In this document: piece by piece, positions 49,921 through 61,718 of the stretch
Layout: each line of letters opens with the position of its first letter
Numbering within the stretch: the stretch's first letter is position 1
NCBI GenBank assembly: GCA_000231825.2
Contig: JH720329.1
Coordinates: 626,301-690,300, forward strand
Origin: Tetrahymena elliotti 4EA
Taxonomy: Eukaryota; Ciliophora; Oligohymenophorea; Hymenostomatida; Tetrahymenidae
Length of the DNA stretch: 64,000 nucleotides
Direction: 5' to 3'
Notes under the pieces: generated by a model
What the model was told of the DNA's origin: nothing
What the model saw: only the letters and a program-made list of their open reading frames with translations
Databases searched by the model: none
Position numbers and translations under genes: made by a program

Positions 49921-50215
49921 ATGATTTTATTGAAAAATATTAAGCATAATAGGATTGATTTTGAGCAAACAAAATAACTTTCAGTTATGAATGAAAATAA
50001 GAATCTAATTTCTACTTTCAAATCTTTGTCAGATTTCTTAGCTGTTTATCAAGAAAGAGATTCTACTAATTATTTACTAATAATAAACAAATTAAGTGAT
50101 TTGTTACAACTTAATATTATAGAAGAAATTAATACAAAACAATTAATAAAAAAGTATGTTTACCAGCTAATCTAAAGACTTAATTAATAAAGACAAACTC
50201 AAATAAATATTAAAT
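49921..50215 (+). CDS. Upstream ORF that appears to be the displaced N-terminus of the GAF protein
   Basis: ATG 49921 opens a 97-codon frame with coding-like content (MNENKNLISTFKSLSDFLAV, QERDSTNYLLIINKLSDLLQ) up to the A6 run at 50148-50153. Beyond that run it becomes unconvincing and ends at TGA 50213-50215. The GAF gene frame starts at ATG 50156, one base out of step. Removing one A from the run would fuse the two smoothly. So this is either the true N-terminus displaced by a single-base error or mutation, or a separate overlapping ORF. Confidence 0.5.
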
Positions 50216-53200
50216 GAGCCTTTAGGCATGACGTAGCGCTCAATACTTATGAAAAAAGGTGGCAAAAAAAATTTAAAAAGCTTAATGATTGATGAGAACT
50301 CTTAATATTTCAACTAGGATTGTAGCAAAATAGGTTATATGGGTTCAAGAAAATATAGTTGGAATGAACCTTAGCTTATTTCAGAAAAAAAGATTTTAGA
50401 AAATTCTCTAAGATCGCCAAAGACCTTGTCAAATAATTAAATTTTTGTTCCTAAAATTAGTTTGGATTCTTCATAAAATATGAAGCTTTCTTAAAATTAA
50501 TCCAAGCTTCATAGATTAAAAACAGATTACTCATAAAGTGGGTATGAATTTAAAAAAGTAGATTGCTCTATACTAACTGTAAATACAAATGATCAAATGA
50601 TAGAAGCATAAATAGAAAGAAATATAGCTCTTTAAAATAACTTCTAGCAATTATCAATCAAAGTTTTAGATGTGCTTGAAAACATCAAAGTAAAACAACT
50701 TAACTATATTTTATCATTTATTTATTTTATTTTCAATCTATGGAAACTTATACTAAATACAAAAACATATGCTATTCATAAAAAAAATTATGAATCAAAA
50801 GAAAGCAAAGAGAAAAACTTCAAAAAAATATTTAATCGATAAAGTAATTTAATTATGATTTATGTTTTTTTAATAAAGAATAATGATGGTGAAAAGGTTG
50901 ATTCTACTATGGAGGAGTTGCTTTTATTTTTATCATAAACCTGTAAAACCGAGTTAGAACTGTCTAAAATGATTAATTTGAGTATTAAATAAAGTAATAA
51001 GATAAGTTAAATAAACCTAGTTAACTAAAGATTAAATGAAAAGCTATCATTTTTTCAAGAAAAATACTAATCTACTAATTATAAAAGTGATGAATTGAAA
51101 GAAAAATATCTGAAAAGCATAAAAGAAATAAATCTAAACAAAAAAGTAATTTTAAACCAAAAGAAGATTATTGAACATCTAGAATAGAGACTTGATTTCA
51201 TCCTTTAATCTGATTACATAAGTAATTTATTATTAATTTTAATTCATATTTAGATAAACATAATAATTGAAGATGAGTAGCAAATACCTAAATCTTAGAA
51301 CATTCGAAAAGTTGTTACTGAACTTGTAAAGGAAAATGAGAATTTAAAAAGAGATAATTTGAAGAAAGATGAAGAATTAAAGAGATTAACTGATATTAAA
51401 TTAAAATTAAACTAAAAATTAAATTTATTGAGTTAAAAAATAGAATTTCTTAAGTCTCAAGTTTCAATTAAAGAAATGGATGAAATATTTTAAGAGAATA
51501 CAAATCATAAACCAAGCAAGAATATTAATAATTACAAAGAAAATGGATCAATCCTTTAAAATGATGAATTGCCTGAAAAAGTAAATAAAAAGCTAGCCAA
51601 TTCATAATTTAAGAAAACAATTAATATTAAAATAGTTAGATTTCAGAGTAAATTAATTGAGAATTGAACACAAATCACTTGTTATTGACTTGTTAGAACA
51701 TGGATCTAATATATTCTTAGAATAATATAATGAAATCAAAGATGAAAAAAGAAAATCAGATTTGGTCAAACTAATTTTATCTTAGTTTCTTCTTTTAAAT
51801 GATTTTGCAGAGAGATGTAATAAAATTAGTTAAATGGTTCATTATTTAGAATGGATAGATAATATTGATGATCTCTTACATTAAACTAATATTTAACTCA
51901 AATAAATATTTAAATGTAAATAAGCGCATGTATGGCTTTATGATTAATCAACAGGTAAAATTAAATCTCCAATTCAAAAGCTAAATATGAAGGGAAAAAA
52001 TTTCATCTTAAAATTTAAAAATTTGGCTTCTTTTTCACTAATTTATTCAATCATAAAATTATTTTTGCAAATAATATGGGATTATAAGTTGGTTTAAAAA
52101 TACAAAAAATATTTTTGTTTTTATCAATTATCAAATAATTTTTAAAATTATCTTTTTTTTACAGAATATTCATCTATGTACAAGAAATAGCAGGCTAATT
52201 TTTATAAAATTTTATGAAATTCTAAGCTATATTCAAACTATAATAGATTAGCATAAAAACCCCTATTTCTACTCCCCCTCCCCCCATCCCATCAATTTTA
52301 TTTTTGAAATGAAACAATTTTATTATTTAATTTTAACTAGGTATATTTTTTACTATAAATGAAAATAAATGTGAAGAAAGAGCTTTAAATTGTAAAGGAC
52401 TCTTTAGTGAAATAATTAAGCATTAATTAGCTTCAAATAAGTCAGAGAATTCAGAATTTATTGTTTATCAGTAGATTTTATAGGAATTCTAGATTTAAAA
52501 TAATAATAACAACAATAAAAGACAAGGTTTACAAAATGAAAAATAAGAAAATTCAATTTATTCAAAGACATCCTTGTGCATCCCTTTAGTGTTCAATGGC
52601 ATTAAAAAGTAAACAATTGGAATTCTAGAAATTACTGGTTCTAAAAGTAAAGTATTTTCAGTGGATGATGAATACTGTGCAGTAATAATATCTTAATTTT
52701 TGAATAATCAAGTTGCAAGGTAACCAATCAAAAAATCTTATTTTACTTTTTAAATATTCAAAATTATTGAAAAATAGAATAAGGGATACAAGAATAAAAG
52801 TTATGGAAAACAGATACAAAGACTTTTTATTAGAATCATTTTTAGATTTTGTTTAATGTTAGGACAAAGTTTCCTTTACAAATAGTGTTGGTACTTGGCT
52901 TCATAGAATATTTACAATTACATAATTTAAACTTTACTTTGTATAAGAATCTAAAACTTTTAAAAATGATAAAGACTAAGAGTTTACTTAGCAGCATGGA
53001 TGGGCTGGCCATGTAATTAATTAATTATCATTCTATATTTACTATCTAATATAACTTTTTATTTTTAATAAAAAAGGTTCTAAAAGTATCTCAGAATATG
53101 ATAATTCAAAACATAAAAAACACTGATAATTTTGACCCATAAGTTGACTTATATAGTATACTTCCAATTTAGATTATCCCTATTTAAAATAATCAAAAAA

Positions 53201-53373
53201 CAGTAGCTATCTTAGAAGTTCCAATCAAAAAATGCAATAGGACTTCTTCTGTTTAGGACGAATTCACTTTTTCTAGTTCACCTTTAATGGGTTTAGATAA
53301 TTCTTTTGACAATGCCATAAAGTAGTTTTGCACACACATATCAACAGCTTTAAGCATAAACAAAATATCATGA
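50156..53373 (+). CDS. Coiled-coil protein with two GAF domains
   Basis: Exons 50156-51580, 51636-51954, 52341-52719, 52778-53012 and 53077-53373 keep one frame of 884 residues; introns are 55, 386, 58 and 64 nt. Residues 1-550 are Lys/Glu/Gln-rich with long coiled-coil stretches (for example VKENENLKRDNLKKDEELKR). The first GAF domain is at about 560-705, with IFKCKQAHVWLYDQSTG at the start and SLCIPLVFNGIKKQTIGILE near its end. The second, at about 715-880, has QQHGWAGHVLKVSQ and PIQNNQKTVAILEVP. GAF domains bind cyclic nucleotides or other small ligands or mediate dimerisation. No catalytic domain is attached, so a structural or regulatory role is likely. Two-GAF coiled-coil proteins are common in ciliates, but its location is unknown. 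The start is provisional because of the frameshift upstream. Confidence 0.75.
52272..52293. repeat. C-rich tract inside the 386-nt intron of the GAF gene
   Basis: A run of C interrupted by T, A and AT (five C, seven C, three C), close to a separate four-C run at 52260. It is the only such tract in this gene and lies in its one long intron. It resembles the C-rich tract at 4153-4170, which is also intronic. Confidence 0.6.
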
Positions 53374-54436
53374 TCTTAAAATCTCTTATCAAAATTTATA
53401 AAAAACTAAAAATATAATTTCTTTTAAAAAATAAAATAATAGTTGGAATATAAAATACTAATTTAAATGAAAAGCTCTCTTTGTGAAAATAACATTTAAA
53501 TAGAAATATAAATTTAGAATATAATTAAAAATAGCACTACTAAAAAATAATATTAATAAATAAATTAAAAGTAATTAATGTATTGAAAATCTGTTAAGAG
53601 TTGTTTTTTAGAGTAACATCGTATTTAAAAAATAGTCATCAATTAAAACAATCTATTTGATTATTGATCAATCAGTTGTATTACATAATTTTTTATTTTA
53701 ATTTATTTTTACATGAATAAATTGAATATTAGATTTAACGCCATTTTTTATCTTGATCAAGTTTAAAGAATACCAATAAATTTAATATACAAAAATCATT
53801 TATTATTTGTCTCCTGATAAAGATTCAAGTATTATAATAAATTATGTTGGATCGTTTATTTTGATAAAAATTAAGGTTAATTCTAATTTTAATTTTCTGA
53901 ATAAAAAATTTATTTTCTCTTAATTTCTTATAAAAAAATAAAATAGAGCTATTGTTTTAAGATTTAATTCTAAAAATGAATGAATTAATGTTTTTTTTAA
54001 GTTTATTTAAAATATGTATTTCAAATAAAAATTTTTTGTGCTGTGAATATTTTGGTTTGATTTTTATGTGTAGAATTAAATAATATCTAAGTAGGAGTTA
54101 AGAGAAATTTTAGTTAAATCCAAATAGAGCAAATAGAGTTTTTGAGAGAGTAAAATTAGATGCAGATCAAATTAAAATCAATGAGATGAATGAAACACTT
54201 TTGAAAATTAGAATGTATTCTAAGAGTTGTCAATGAGGATGGGTTAATAATCTAATAAGGCTTGCTAAAATGAATGGAATATGAATAAAGTGAATGTATT
54301 AGATTTAGTCATTAATAATGCAAAGCAATTGATTAAAGTTATATTAGCTGTATTTAATTAAGAATTACAAAATCTTTTTTGGAGATAATAACTAATTGAT
54401 TTATAAATAATTCAATTAAATAAGTAAAAACAACAA
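53374..54436. other. Intergenic region, nothing recognised
   Basis: About 1 kb between two plus-strand genes. 54090-54300 is richer in G than its surroundings (gagagagtaaaattagatgc and similar) but gives no coding-like frame. No RNA gene was seen. The NOP53 promoter should be near its right end. Confidence 0.45.
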
Positions 54437-55522
54437 ATGAGTGCTTTATTAAAGAAGAAGAATTACAACACAACAAAGGGTACCAAGAGATGGAGAAAGA
54501 ACTTGGATGCCTCTGAATTGCATGAAAAAGTCATCTAGGAAAATAAGAAAGAATATGATGAAAGCCAAGCCAAAGAGAAAATAGAGAAGAATGAAAAGAT
54601 TACTTTTTCTATTGACACCACTGGTGATAAAAAAATGAAAATTGCTTTGGAAAAGGACAGATTCCACAAAAAAATTGATGAGTCTAAGAATTCTCAAATG
54701 GAAGCTAAAAAGCTTAAAATCTTAGCTTAAAAATTAAAAGAAGAAGAATTAAAACCCAAATAAGAGGTTGAAAAGATTCAAGAAGAAAAGAATAGCGATG
54801 AAGAATTAGAAGATGCTTGGGAAGAAGAACAAAATAAGCCTTTAATTCCTAAGAAGCAAAAAGTTGCTCACGTTATAATTCCTACTAGTGGTATGAGTTA
54901 CAACCCTTCTTATAAGGATCACTAAGAAACAATTGAAGAGGCCATTCGTTTAGAAGATGAAGACCTTAAAGAAAGAAATTTAACCAAAATTAAAAAGCTT
55001 AGAAAGAAAAAGAAAGACTTAAAGGTATACTAACAAGTTTAAAAAATGAAATTAGAGCAAGCAATGAATCCCGTTTAAAGATAAAAGAAGGAAGAAAGAC
55101 GTCTTGCCCATCAAGCCAACTTAATCAAACAATTTAAAAAGGAAAATATTTAAAATGAATTAGACAAGCAAGCTCATTTAGAAAACCTTAAAAAGAAGAA
55201 AGAAGCTGAAAATGCAATCAAAGAAAAGCTCGGTTTCAACTTTAAGCCCGAAAAGATTGGTAAGAAAAGATATAATCAAAAAGGACAAGACTTTGTTTTA
55301 GAAGAAGACTTACCTGATAATTTACGTACTGTTTAACCTGCTGGTAACTTGCTTAGAGATGAATACGAATCAGTATTTAGAAGAGGTCTCCTTGAACCCA
55401 AAAACTACTCCTAAAAAGATAAAAAGAGCAAAATCCCAGCCATCAAATTCAAGTAAAAATTCGACCCTAACTTCCAAAGCGAATGGGACGAAATAGAAAC
55501 TGCTCTCGAAGTCAAACAATGA
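54437..55522 (+). CDS. NOP53: Ribosome biogenesis protein NOP53 (GLTSCR2/PICT1 family)
   Basis: An intronless 361-codon frame runs from ATG 54437 to TGA 55520-55522. Family marks in order: basic N-terminus with TKGTKRWRKNLDASELHEKV (the SRKxKxxWRKNxD block), the central GMSYNPSYKDHQETIEEAI (PGxSYNPSxxDHQELL block, about residues 155-175), a long Lys/Glu/Arg-rich helical arm, and the C-terminal LPDNLRTVQPAGNLLRDEYE plus SVFRRGLLEPKN (about 290-325). NOP53 acts in the nucleolus in late 60S maturation, bringing the exosome helicase Mtr4 to the 7S pre-rRNA. Codon use is enriched in C-ending codons towards the 3' end, unlike most neighbours, as is typical of well-expressed ciliate genes. Identification is firm on the ordered motifs. 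Confidence 0.92.
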
Positions 55523-57067
55523 GAGAAAACAATTAAAACACTATATAAATTACTCACTATTTAAATTTTGTTCTAGGTGTCATGATTCTTTATTTAGCAT
55601 ATCAACAAATTAGCAATCAATTAATAAGATAAATAGGAATATATCTACTTGTTATTAAGAATAAGACAGAGGATTAGCTTTCAACAAATAGAATCATATA
55701 AAAAATAATAATTAAAATAGCAATATCATCAATCAATAAATAATACTAATAAAATAAATAATAAAATTCGTTTAACTAAAATCTAAAAATTCTAATTATT
55801 TTATTCGCAGTTTATATTTTCGAGTTTTTATCAATCTTATAAACAAAATTTTGTTCCAAAATAAATTATCTATCTCATTTAAAAATTAGAAACTTTGCAT
55901 TCATTTGGTGATAAAAATTTTATCATTTGATTCAACTTTAAAACAAAAATATTATTAAATTCAAATTCTCAAAAGTAACGATAAACTTATAAATAATCGA
56001 TTTTGACAAGTATGAGAATTTAAATCAGTATGGAATATGACAATATAGTTTTGAGTTATTTTTACTTTCTAGATATTATTAAAATAATAAATTAATTAAA
56101 AAAAATTAAAATGAAAAGATTAAATTATGTTTTGATGCTAAAAAATGAAATTTCAGAAAATAATATAAATTCAATTCTTAGAAATTTATTTTTAAACAGA
56201 TATAAAAATTAAATTTTGATATTGGGTATAAATTAAATCTGGAAAGAAATTTTATAATTAAGTGAAAGCATAAGAATTAATTATTATTATTATTATATTT
56301 CTTCTAAATAAATTACTTTTTTTGATTTAGATTATTTGAGTATAAAATTAACTTTTTTTTGAATCTATTTTAATTTTGATTATGTGAATTTATAAAGAGG
56401 TTAAATATATATTATTTAATCAAATCACAAATTCTACTTGCATCTTTAATTAAATATACAAAAAAATAATAAAAATAAATCAATATTGAAGTGTATTATA
56501 TTTTTATGCATTATTTTTTTAATCTTAAATTTATGCAAAATATTTGGCAATCTTTCTTCTTTCGAATGTTTTTTATTGAATTAGACATAAATGAATAATA
56601 AATAGATAAATTTTTGTATGAAAAATATAAATCAAAATTAATACATTATAAAGTATATATATATATGATTTGGTTGCTTTTTAGATATAATTGTAATTAT
56701 ATATTTACATAGATATTTAAATTTAATTTTTAATATTTTAGCACATGATGCTTGGTTATTTATATAGTTATTTTATGAGATTTTTTATAATTAATTATTT
56801 TATTATTATATACAATATAAAGTATGATTTTTAGTATTTAGATTTTGTATCTAAAAAGATATGTTGTATATAGATTTGTTAATTGAACCTGAATGGATTG
56901 GGTTATTTATCTTTTTGTTGTTAAAACTTCTTAAAATGCTAATGCATTTGTAAAATATTTTAAATTGAATTTGATAATTAATTATAAACAATTTTAATCA
57001 AGTCATCATATATTTTTAAAATGTATTTTTTATTTAATATTTATTTGGTTGGTGTTTTTGTTTTATA
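55523..57067. other. Intergenic AT-rich region between convergent genes
   Basis: About 1.5 kb with long A/T runs and a tatatatata stretch at 56655-56665. No coding-like exon, RNA gene or clear repeat was seen. Confidence 0.5.
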
Positions 57068-59841
57068 TCATAATATTGAATATAAGCCAATAGAAGATTC
57101 AGAATCTTAGGCTAATATGAATGTTTAGGGTGTTTTTTTGTTGCTCTTACTAATGTTATTAGTAGAGAAACCGTTTGTATTTGTGTTTAATTAATTAATA
57201 TTATTATGTTAATAATATTAATTAGTATTAAAATGTTACTCTTATGATGGTTATTACATTGTCTAAAATCCTATTTGACTTATTGTGGATTAAGGATTGT
57301 TGGATTAAGTTTAGACTAAAGTTAAAGACTAAGAGTTTATATCTTTCTTTTATGTATTGAGATTGTTTTGATTTGCAAAAGCTTTGACTAAGTTCTATTT
57401 CATTTTCTTTTTTTTGTTGCAATATTTCACATGTCTTTTGAGTTGCTTCTTGATGCATTTACTATTGCTTCTAGGTCCATTAGTGTAAGGTTTTCTAAAA
57501 GTTATTGCTGGAATGTTTGTTGAAGACTAAGAGGGGCGGCGTAAATGAGTTTATTATTAGTTATTCATTTTTTAAGCATTATTTGTTTGTTCTATCTATT
57601 TAAGTTTATTCATCAGAATAGTATATGATGCTGTTGATGGTATTAGATGAGCTGTTGAGTATTTTAAAACTGGTGGAACGCTTGTAGGTATTTATGAAAG
57701 AGGTTTTATTATTGGAGATTGAAGTTTCTTTTTTCTTGAAGTTAATTTGGGAGACATTTAGATATCTTCTTCTTCCTCTTCGATTCTTGACTCATGGATT
57801 GGTGAGAATGCTTCCTAGCTACTATGACTATTGTTATTTTAATAAAAGTCACTATTTATATTGTAATTATCTCCATTATATGCATTGCTTCCTTGGTTCA
57901 AGTTTTGAATATTGTTGAAGGAGACTTCGGAGTTCATGGTATTTTTATTGCTTTAAACATGACTATTAGACTCGAATTCGCAGACGGCCTTTAATTTTAT
58001 AAAATAAATAAATGGTTAGGATAAAATAATTTTGAAAAAATCTAGTTGATTTAATTTGAATGAAAATATGATGAATTGCAGGTTAGAATTTAGTATCCAC
58101 TTTGAAAAGAATTGTAAAAGTGAGCAAAAAAAAAGAAATATTAAAATAGAAAAAAGAAGAGAAAATAAAAGAATAACTAATAATTTACGATTGTATATTT
58201 TGTATCAAATTAAGTATTTAGATTAGGTTCGCTTACAAGTACATAGTGATTGTTGTGAGGGTACATTTACTAAAATGAGCCTAATTCTTCATTATTACTA
58301 TTGTAGCTATTATTTGAAGAATTTAAGTAGAGTTAAGAAGTTTGTTAAGGTGAATGAAGATTTTGATGGTATTTTAATTTGAAATTAGAGCTCTCAAAAC
58401 AAAGAACTTCTGAATCTACAAAGAGGAGGATATTGTTTGTTTTCTTTTCAATAACAGCATTAGTGTAGATTCTTCTATCTTTATTAAATTTGAGTGAAAA
58501 TACTTATTAAACAGCTGGAACTTCAGTCTTTAAACTTCCAGGAGTATTATTATTAGTAAGGTTTGGAGAAGCATTATTAAAGCCAATTTATTAAGACATT
58601 TGGTTCTAATAGTTAATTTGCTATAGCGGTTGGACTTGGTTGCCATCTGCTATTCTCCAAATATTTATTTCTAATACTGAAACTGAAATAAACTAGGGAG
58701 AATTTTAGAAGCATTTGAGTTATCTGATACGAGTAGAGTGACAGTGCTCAAGGATAACTGGTTTCCAAAACGAAAGTCTTTTTTTCTTCTTAGGTTTTAC
58801 TTCTGCTACTGCTGGAGCTTCATTGAAGTCTCCATCAAGATCAAAATTGTCTAAATCTTCTATATCATTTATTACAGGCTGAGCTTGGGTATTTTAACTT
58901 TCATCTTCTTCCTCAATAGATTCTTCTAAATCTTTTTGAATGATATTTAAGTCTTTAGGATATTCCCAAAGAGATAGGAATTAATTATTCCCTCTGTAAT
59001 TATCAGTGCCAGCTATCAAAATATTTGAATTTTATAAAGGAAGATAAGCCACACTAGAAATTTAAAATTCCATATCCTTGTAATTAGGCACACCAAATTT
59101 CATGCAAATAGATAGATTAGTCAAATTTAAAGCATAAATCTTCCAAAAAGTAGCTACAAATACAAAATTTCCATCAAAGGATAGACTATAAATAAGAGTT
59201 TTGAACATTTAAGATTGAGCTATTTTCTCAAATTTTCCATTTATTTCCCATAACATTAGTTTTCTATCATACAAACCACAACTAACAATCTTTAAAGGTC
59301 TATTAGAAGCCTTTTTAGGTTTATTTTAACCCAAATTGGTTGAAAAATCATTATTAAACATGTTAGAAAGATTTTATTTGCTTTCAAATAATCCATTTTG
59401 ATTGTTGTAATTGTATATATGATCATGGAATAGACTTTCTTAAGTTCTATTAAAATTCAAATTCAAATTTGTATTTGATTGAGTATTTCTACTATCATTT
59501 TAAATAGGTTTTTGCTCACTCACATCAAGTAACTTGAGAACTTGTGAGCGAGGATGAGCATTTGGCTCATATGAAATCAACTTAAAGTTTTTTGTTTAAT
59601 TATTTTAGACTGTACAGTACAAATAAAGGGAGCCTTAATTGCTTCCAAGTATAATTTTTTAGCCAATGCACTCCAAGCAAGATATTTTGAAAGGAAATCT
59701 TTACTTTGATTTAATGCTAAATGCATTGAAATCTTAGCCATTTTGCTGATTATTGAAGGTCTCAGCAGGATTGAATCTCTAATAAGAAGCATTTTATCTC
59801 AAAATATTGTTTTAGTAAGAATATTGAACCTCATCATCCAT
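57068..59841 (-). CDS. WD40-type beta-propeller protein with Asn/Gln-rich tail
   Basis: Two exons (58189-59841 and 57068-57988) across a 200-nt phase-0 intron encode 857 residues. The first half has propeller strands: FKISCLECIGQKIILGSNQG (about 45-65), LKIVSCGLYDRKLMLWEI (about 165), LIYSLSFDGNFVFVATFWKI (about 195) and ILIAGTDNYRGNNQFLSLWE (about 250). An acidic linker (EEEDES..., residues about 280-320) and more strands (HCHSTRIRQLKC, FISVSVLEINIWRIADG) follow. The second exon is low-complexity, rich in Asn, Gln, Ser and Pro, with REEEED-like and basic patches. WD40 propellers are protein-interaction platforms; no specific complex is suggested. ATG 59841 is the only Met available, but the frame stays open and coding-like upstream, so a 5' exon may be missing. 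Confidence 0.78.
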
Positions 59842-61096
59842 ATTTTAAATAGGTTATGAATTTATTTGTCTCTATTGCAACTCTGCTGAGTGCTAAATTT
59901 GTTAACTTGTAAGTGCTTAAAAACTTTGAATCTTTGGAGTGCGCGCTGTATTATGAGTGTAGTTTAATTTGCTACAAGCTAAACCTTAGGTCTTTTCTGG
60001 AGCTTAAAAAAGTTGTTGTCTTGGTAGAAGCTGTTGCTTTGGGAGTAAAATTTGAAGTTGCTTGCTTAGGGCAGAAGAAATTAGAGATGAGTTGCACTAA
60101 ACTTGGGGTAATGATTATTAGATTATTATATCTTTATTTTGTGAAGATGATTTGGGTTTATATAAGGAGAAGCGCTGCTAGGAAGGTGAGTTAAATGAAA
60201 TGAGGGGAGTTGGCTTAGATATTTGAAAATGGGATTTGTAGTTAGAATTGAAATAAGTTAATTTGCTTTCCTTTTTTAGTTATTTTAATATTCTTTTTCT
60301 TCTTCTTCTTCTCTCACAAAAAAGAATAAAGTTAAGTTGGACCCCCTTCTTCTTTTCTTTGTATTTAATTAACTATTCTTGTTTGGAGCTTCTTGGAGCT
60401 GCTGTCTTTTGAATACAGAATGAATTACTGCAAATATTTAATTAGCCGCTTGCTCTAGTGAATATTTTCCTACTGCGAGATATCGCTATAGATGGTGATT
60501 TTTTTAATTATTGTTGTTTATGCTTAGAGTGTATTCCAACCACTTTTAATTTGTTTTATTAAATATATTGTTGCTATTTCTAGGGTGGAGTAGTCCTTGT
60601 TATTGGTGTTTAATCTTTCAAAGAAGATATACTATTAAAATTAATCTTATTCTTGATGCCACCCAAAGATTAAAAATTACTTATCAAAATGTCTTTAATT
60701 CTTTTAGTTTTTATAATTTTTTCTTTTCTGTGCTTGTTTGTATCTCAGTAAATATGCAAGATTTTGTAATTTTCGCAAGTCTTTTAATAATAAATAATTC
60801 TTTCTCTGTATTTTACTTCTTTTTTGACAATTTTTCTTTCTTTTTAATTGCTTTTTGTTTATAAATACCTGCCTCATTAGCTTTATGACTTTATAACCTC
60901 ATTGAAAAACAACTATCATTTATTTCTTAATGAAATAAATAGTAACACATATTATCTCTCATTTTTTAAATTCTCTCACAAAAAAAAAATATCAAATATT
61001 ACATAAAAATTTATTTGAAATAAGATAGAATTACCATCATTTTTACTATTTCAAAAGAATAGGTAATTACTTTTTTTCTATTATCAATAAAATTTT
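59842..61096. other. GC-richer 5' region of the WD40 gene and intergenic DNA
   Basis: On the minus strand the WD40 frame remains open from 59842 to at least 60250 with protein-like content (SLPQVQCNSSLISSALSKQL, QQLLPRQQLFQAPEKTQG) but no Met. It is either a long 5' leader or an N-terminal exon. A (GAA)n run on the minus strand lies at about 60297-60312 and a five-C run at 60347-60351. 60570-60880 is T/C-rich on the plus strand with no supported gene. Confidence 0.45.
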
Positions 61097-61718
61097 ATGA
61101 AGTCTTTCAAACCGCTTTATAATTTTCTTCACCTGATTCTATTCATAGAAACTGTTTTAAGATTTCTGCTTACATAATTTCAAAATAGTAAATCACTTCC
61201 CATATACTTATCTATTTACAGATTATTTATTTATTTCTTTTACAAGACATTTCTCTGTAGAAAATATTCTTTGCGTTTACTAAATTAAAAACTTCAAAAC
61301 CCACCTCTATCTTATGTTACATTTACCTTTGTAAAAAATCTTTTCAAAATTTGTATTTTGTGTAAATACTCCTATGAAAAAAACAGTAGCTTTTTAAAAA
61401 ATCTGTATTCGTTGACTGATAAAAATTTGTATTTTAAATAAGCCGCCTTTCTCTTTTTTTCAAATTCTATTATCTTATTTAGAATGATGCAATCAATCGT
61501 TCATCAGATGGATTCAATATTTGTTCATTTCAAACAATTCAAATCAACCATTGAAAATGGCTTTTGATATTTAGGTGTCTGATAAACTAGTAATATTAGA
61601 TCATCAGAAAGACAATTAATATGTGTCTTTAGAAATTAATAGCAAATAAACAAAAAAGAATAGATTTTACCAGAACTTAAGAGAGTTCTGTAGTCGTTTC
61701 ACATACTCATAATAGTGA
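61097..61718 (+). CDS. Hypothetical protein, weakly supported
   Basis: ATG 61097 opens a 156-codon TGA-free frame ending at 61565-61567. It is Phe/Leu/Tyr-rich with possible hydrophobic helices near the start (FLHLILFIETVLRFLL). A GT...AG pair at 61523-61574 would instead join it in phase to a second coding-like segment (VSDKLVILDHQKDNQYVSLE, then NRFYQNLREFCSRF) ending at TGA 61716-61718, giving about 190 residues. No domain is recognised. An open frame of this length can arise by chance where TGA is rare, so support comes mainly from the second segment. Confidence 0.3.

Noticed and set aside
59913..60194. A 93-codon plus-strand frame
   Set aside because: The opposite strand carries the more natural Gln/Pro-rich frame continuous with the WD40 gene; the plus frame has unusual codons for this genome.
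60568..60864. A 98-codon Phe-rich plus-strand frame
   Set aside because: Composition follows a T-rich tract; no domain, no clear splice partners. Chance is the simpler explanation.
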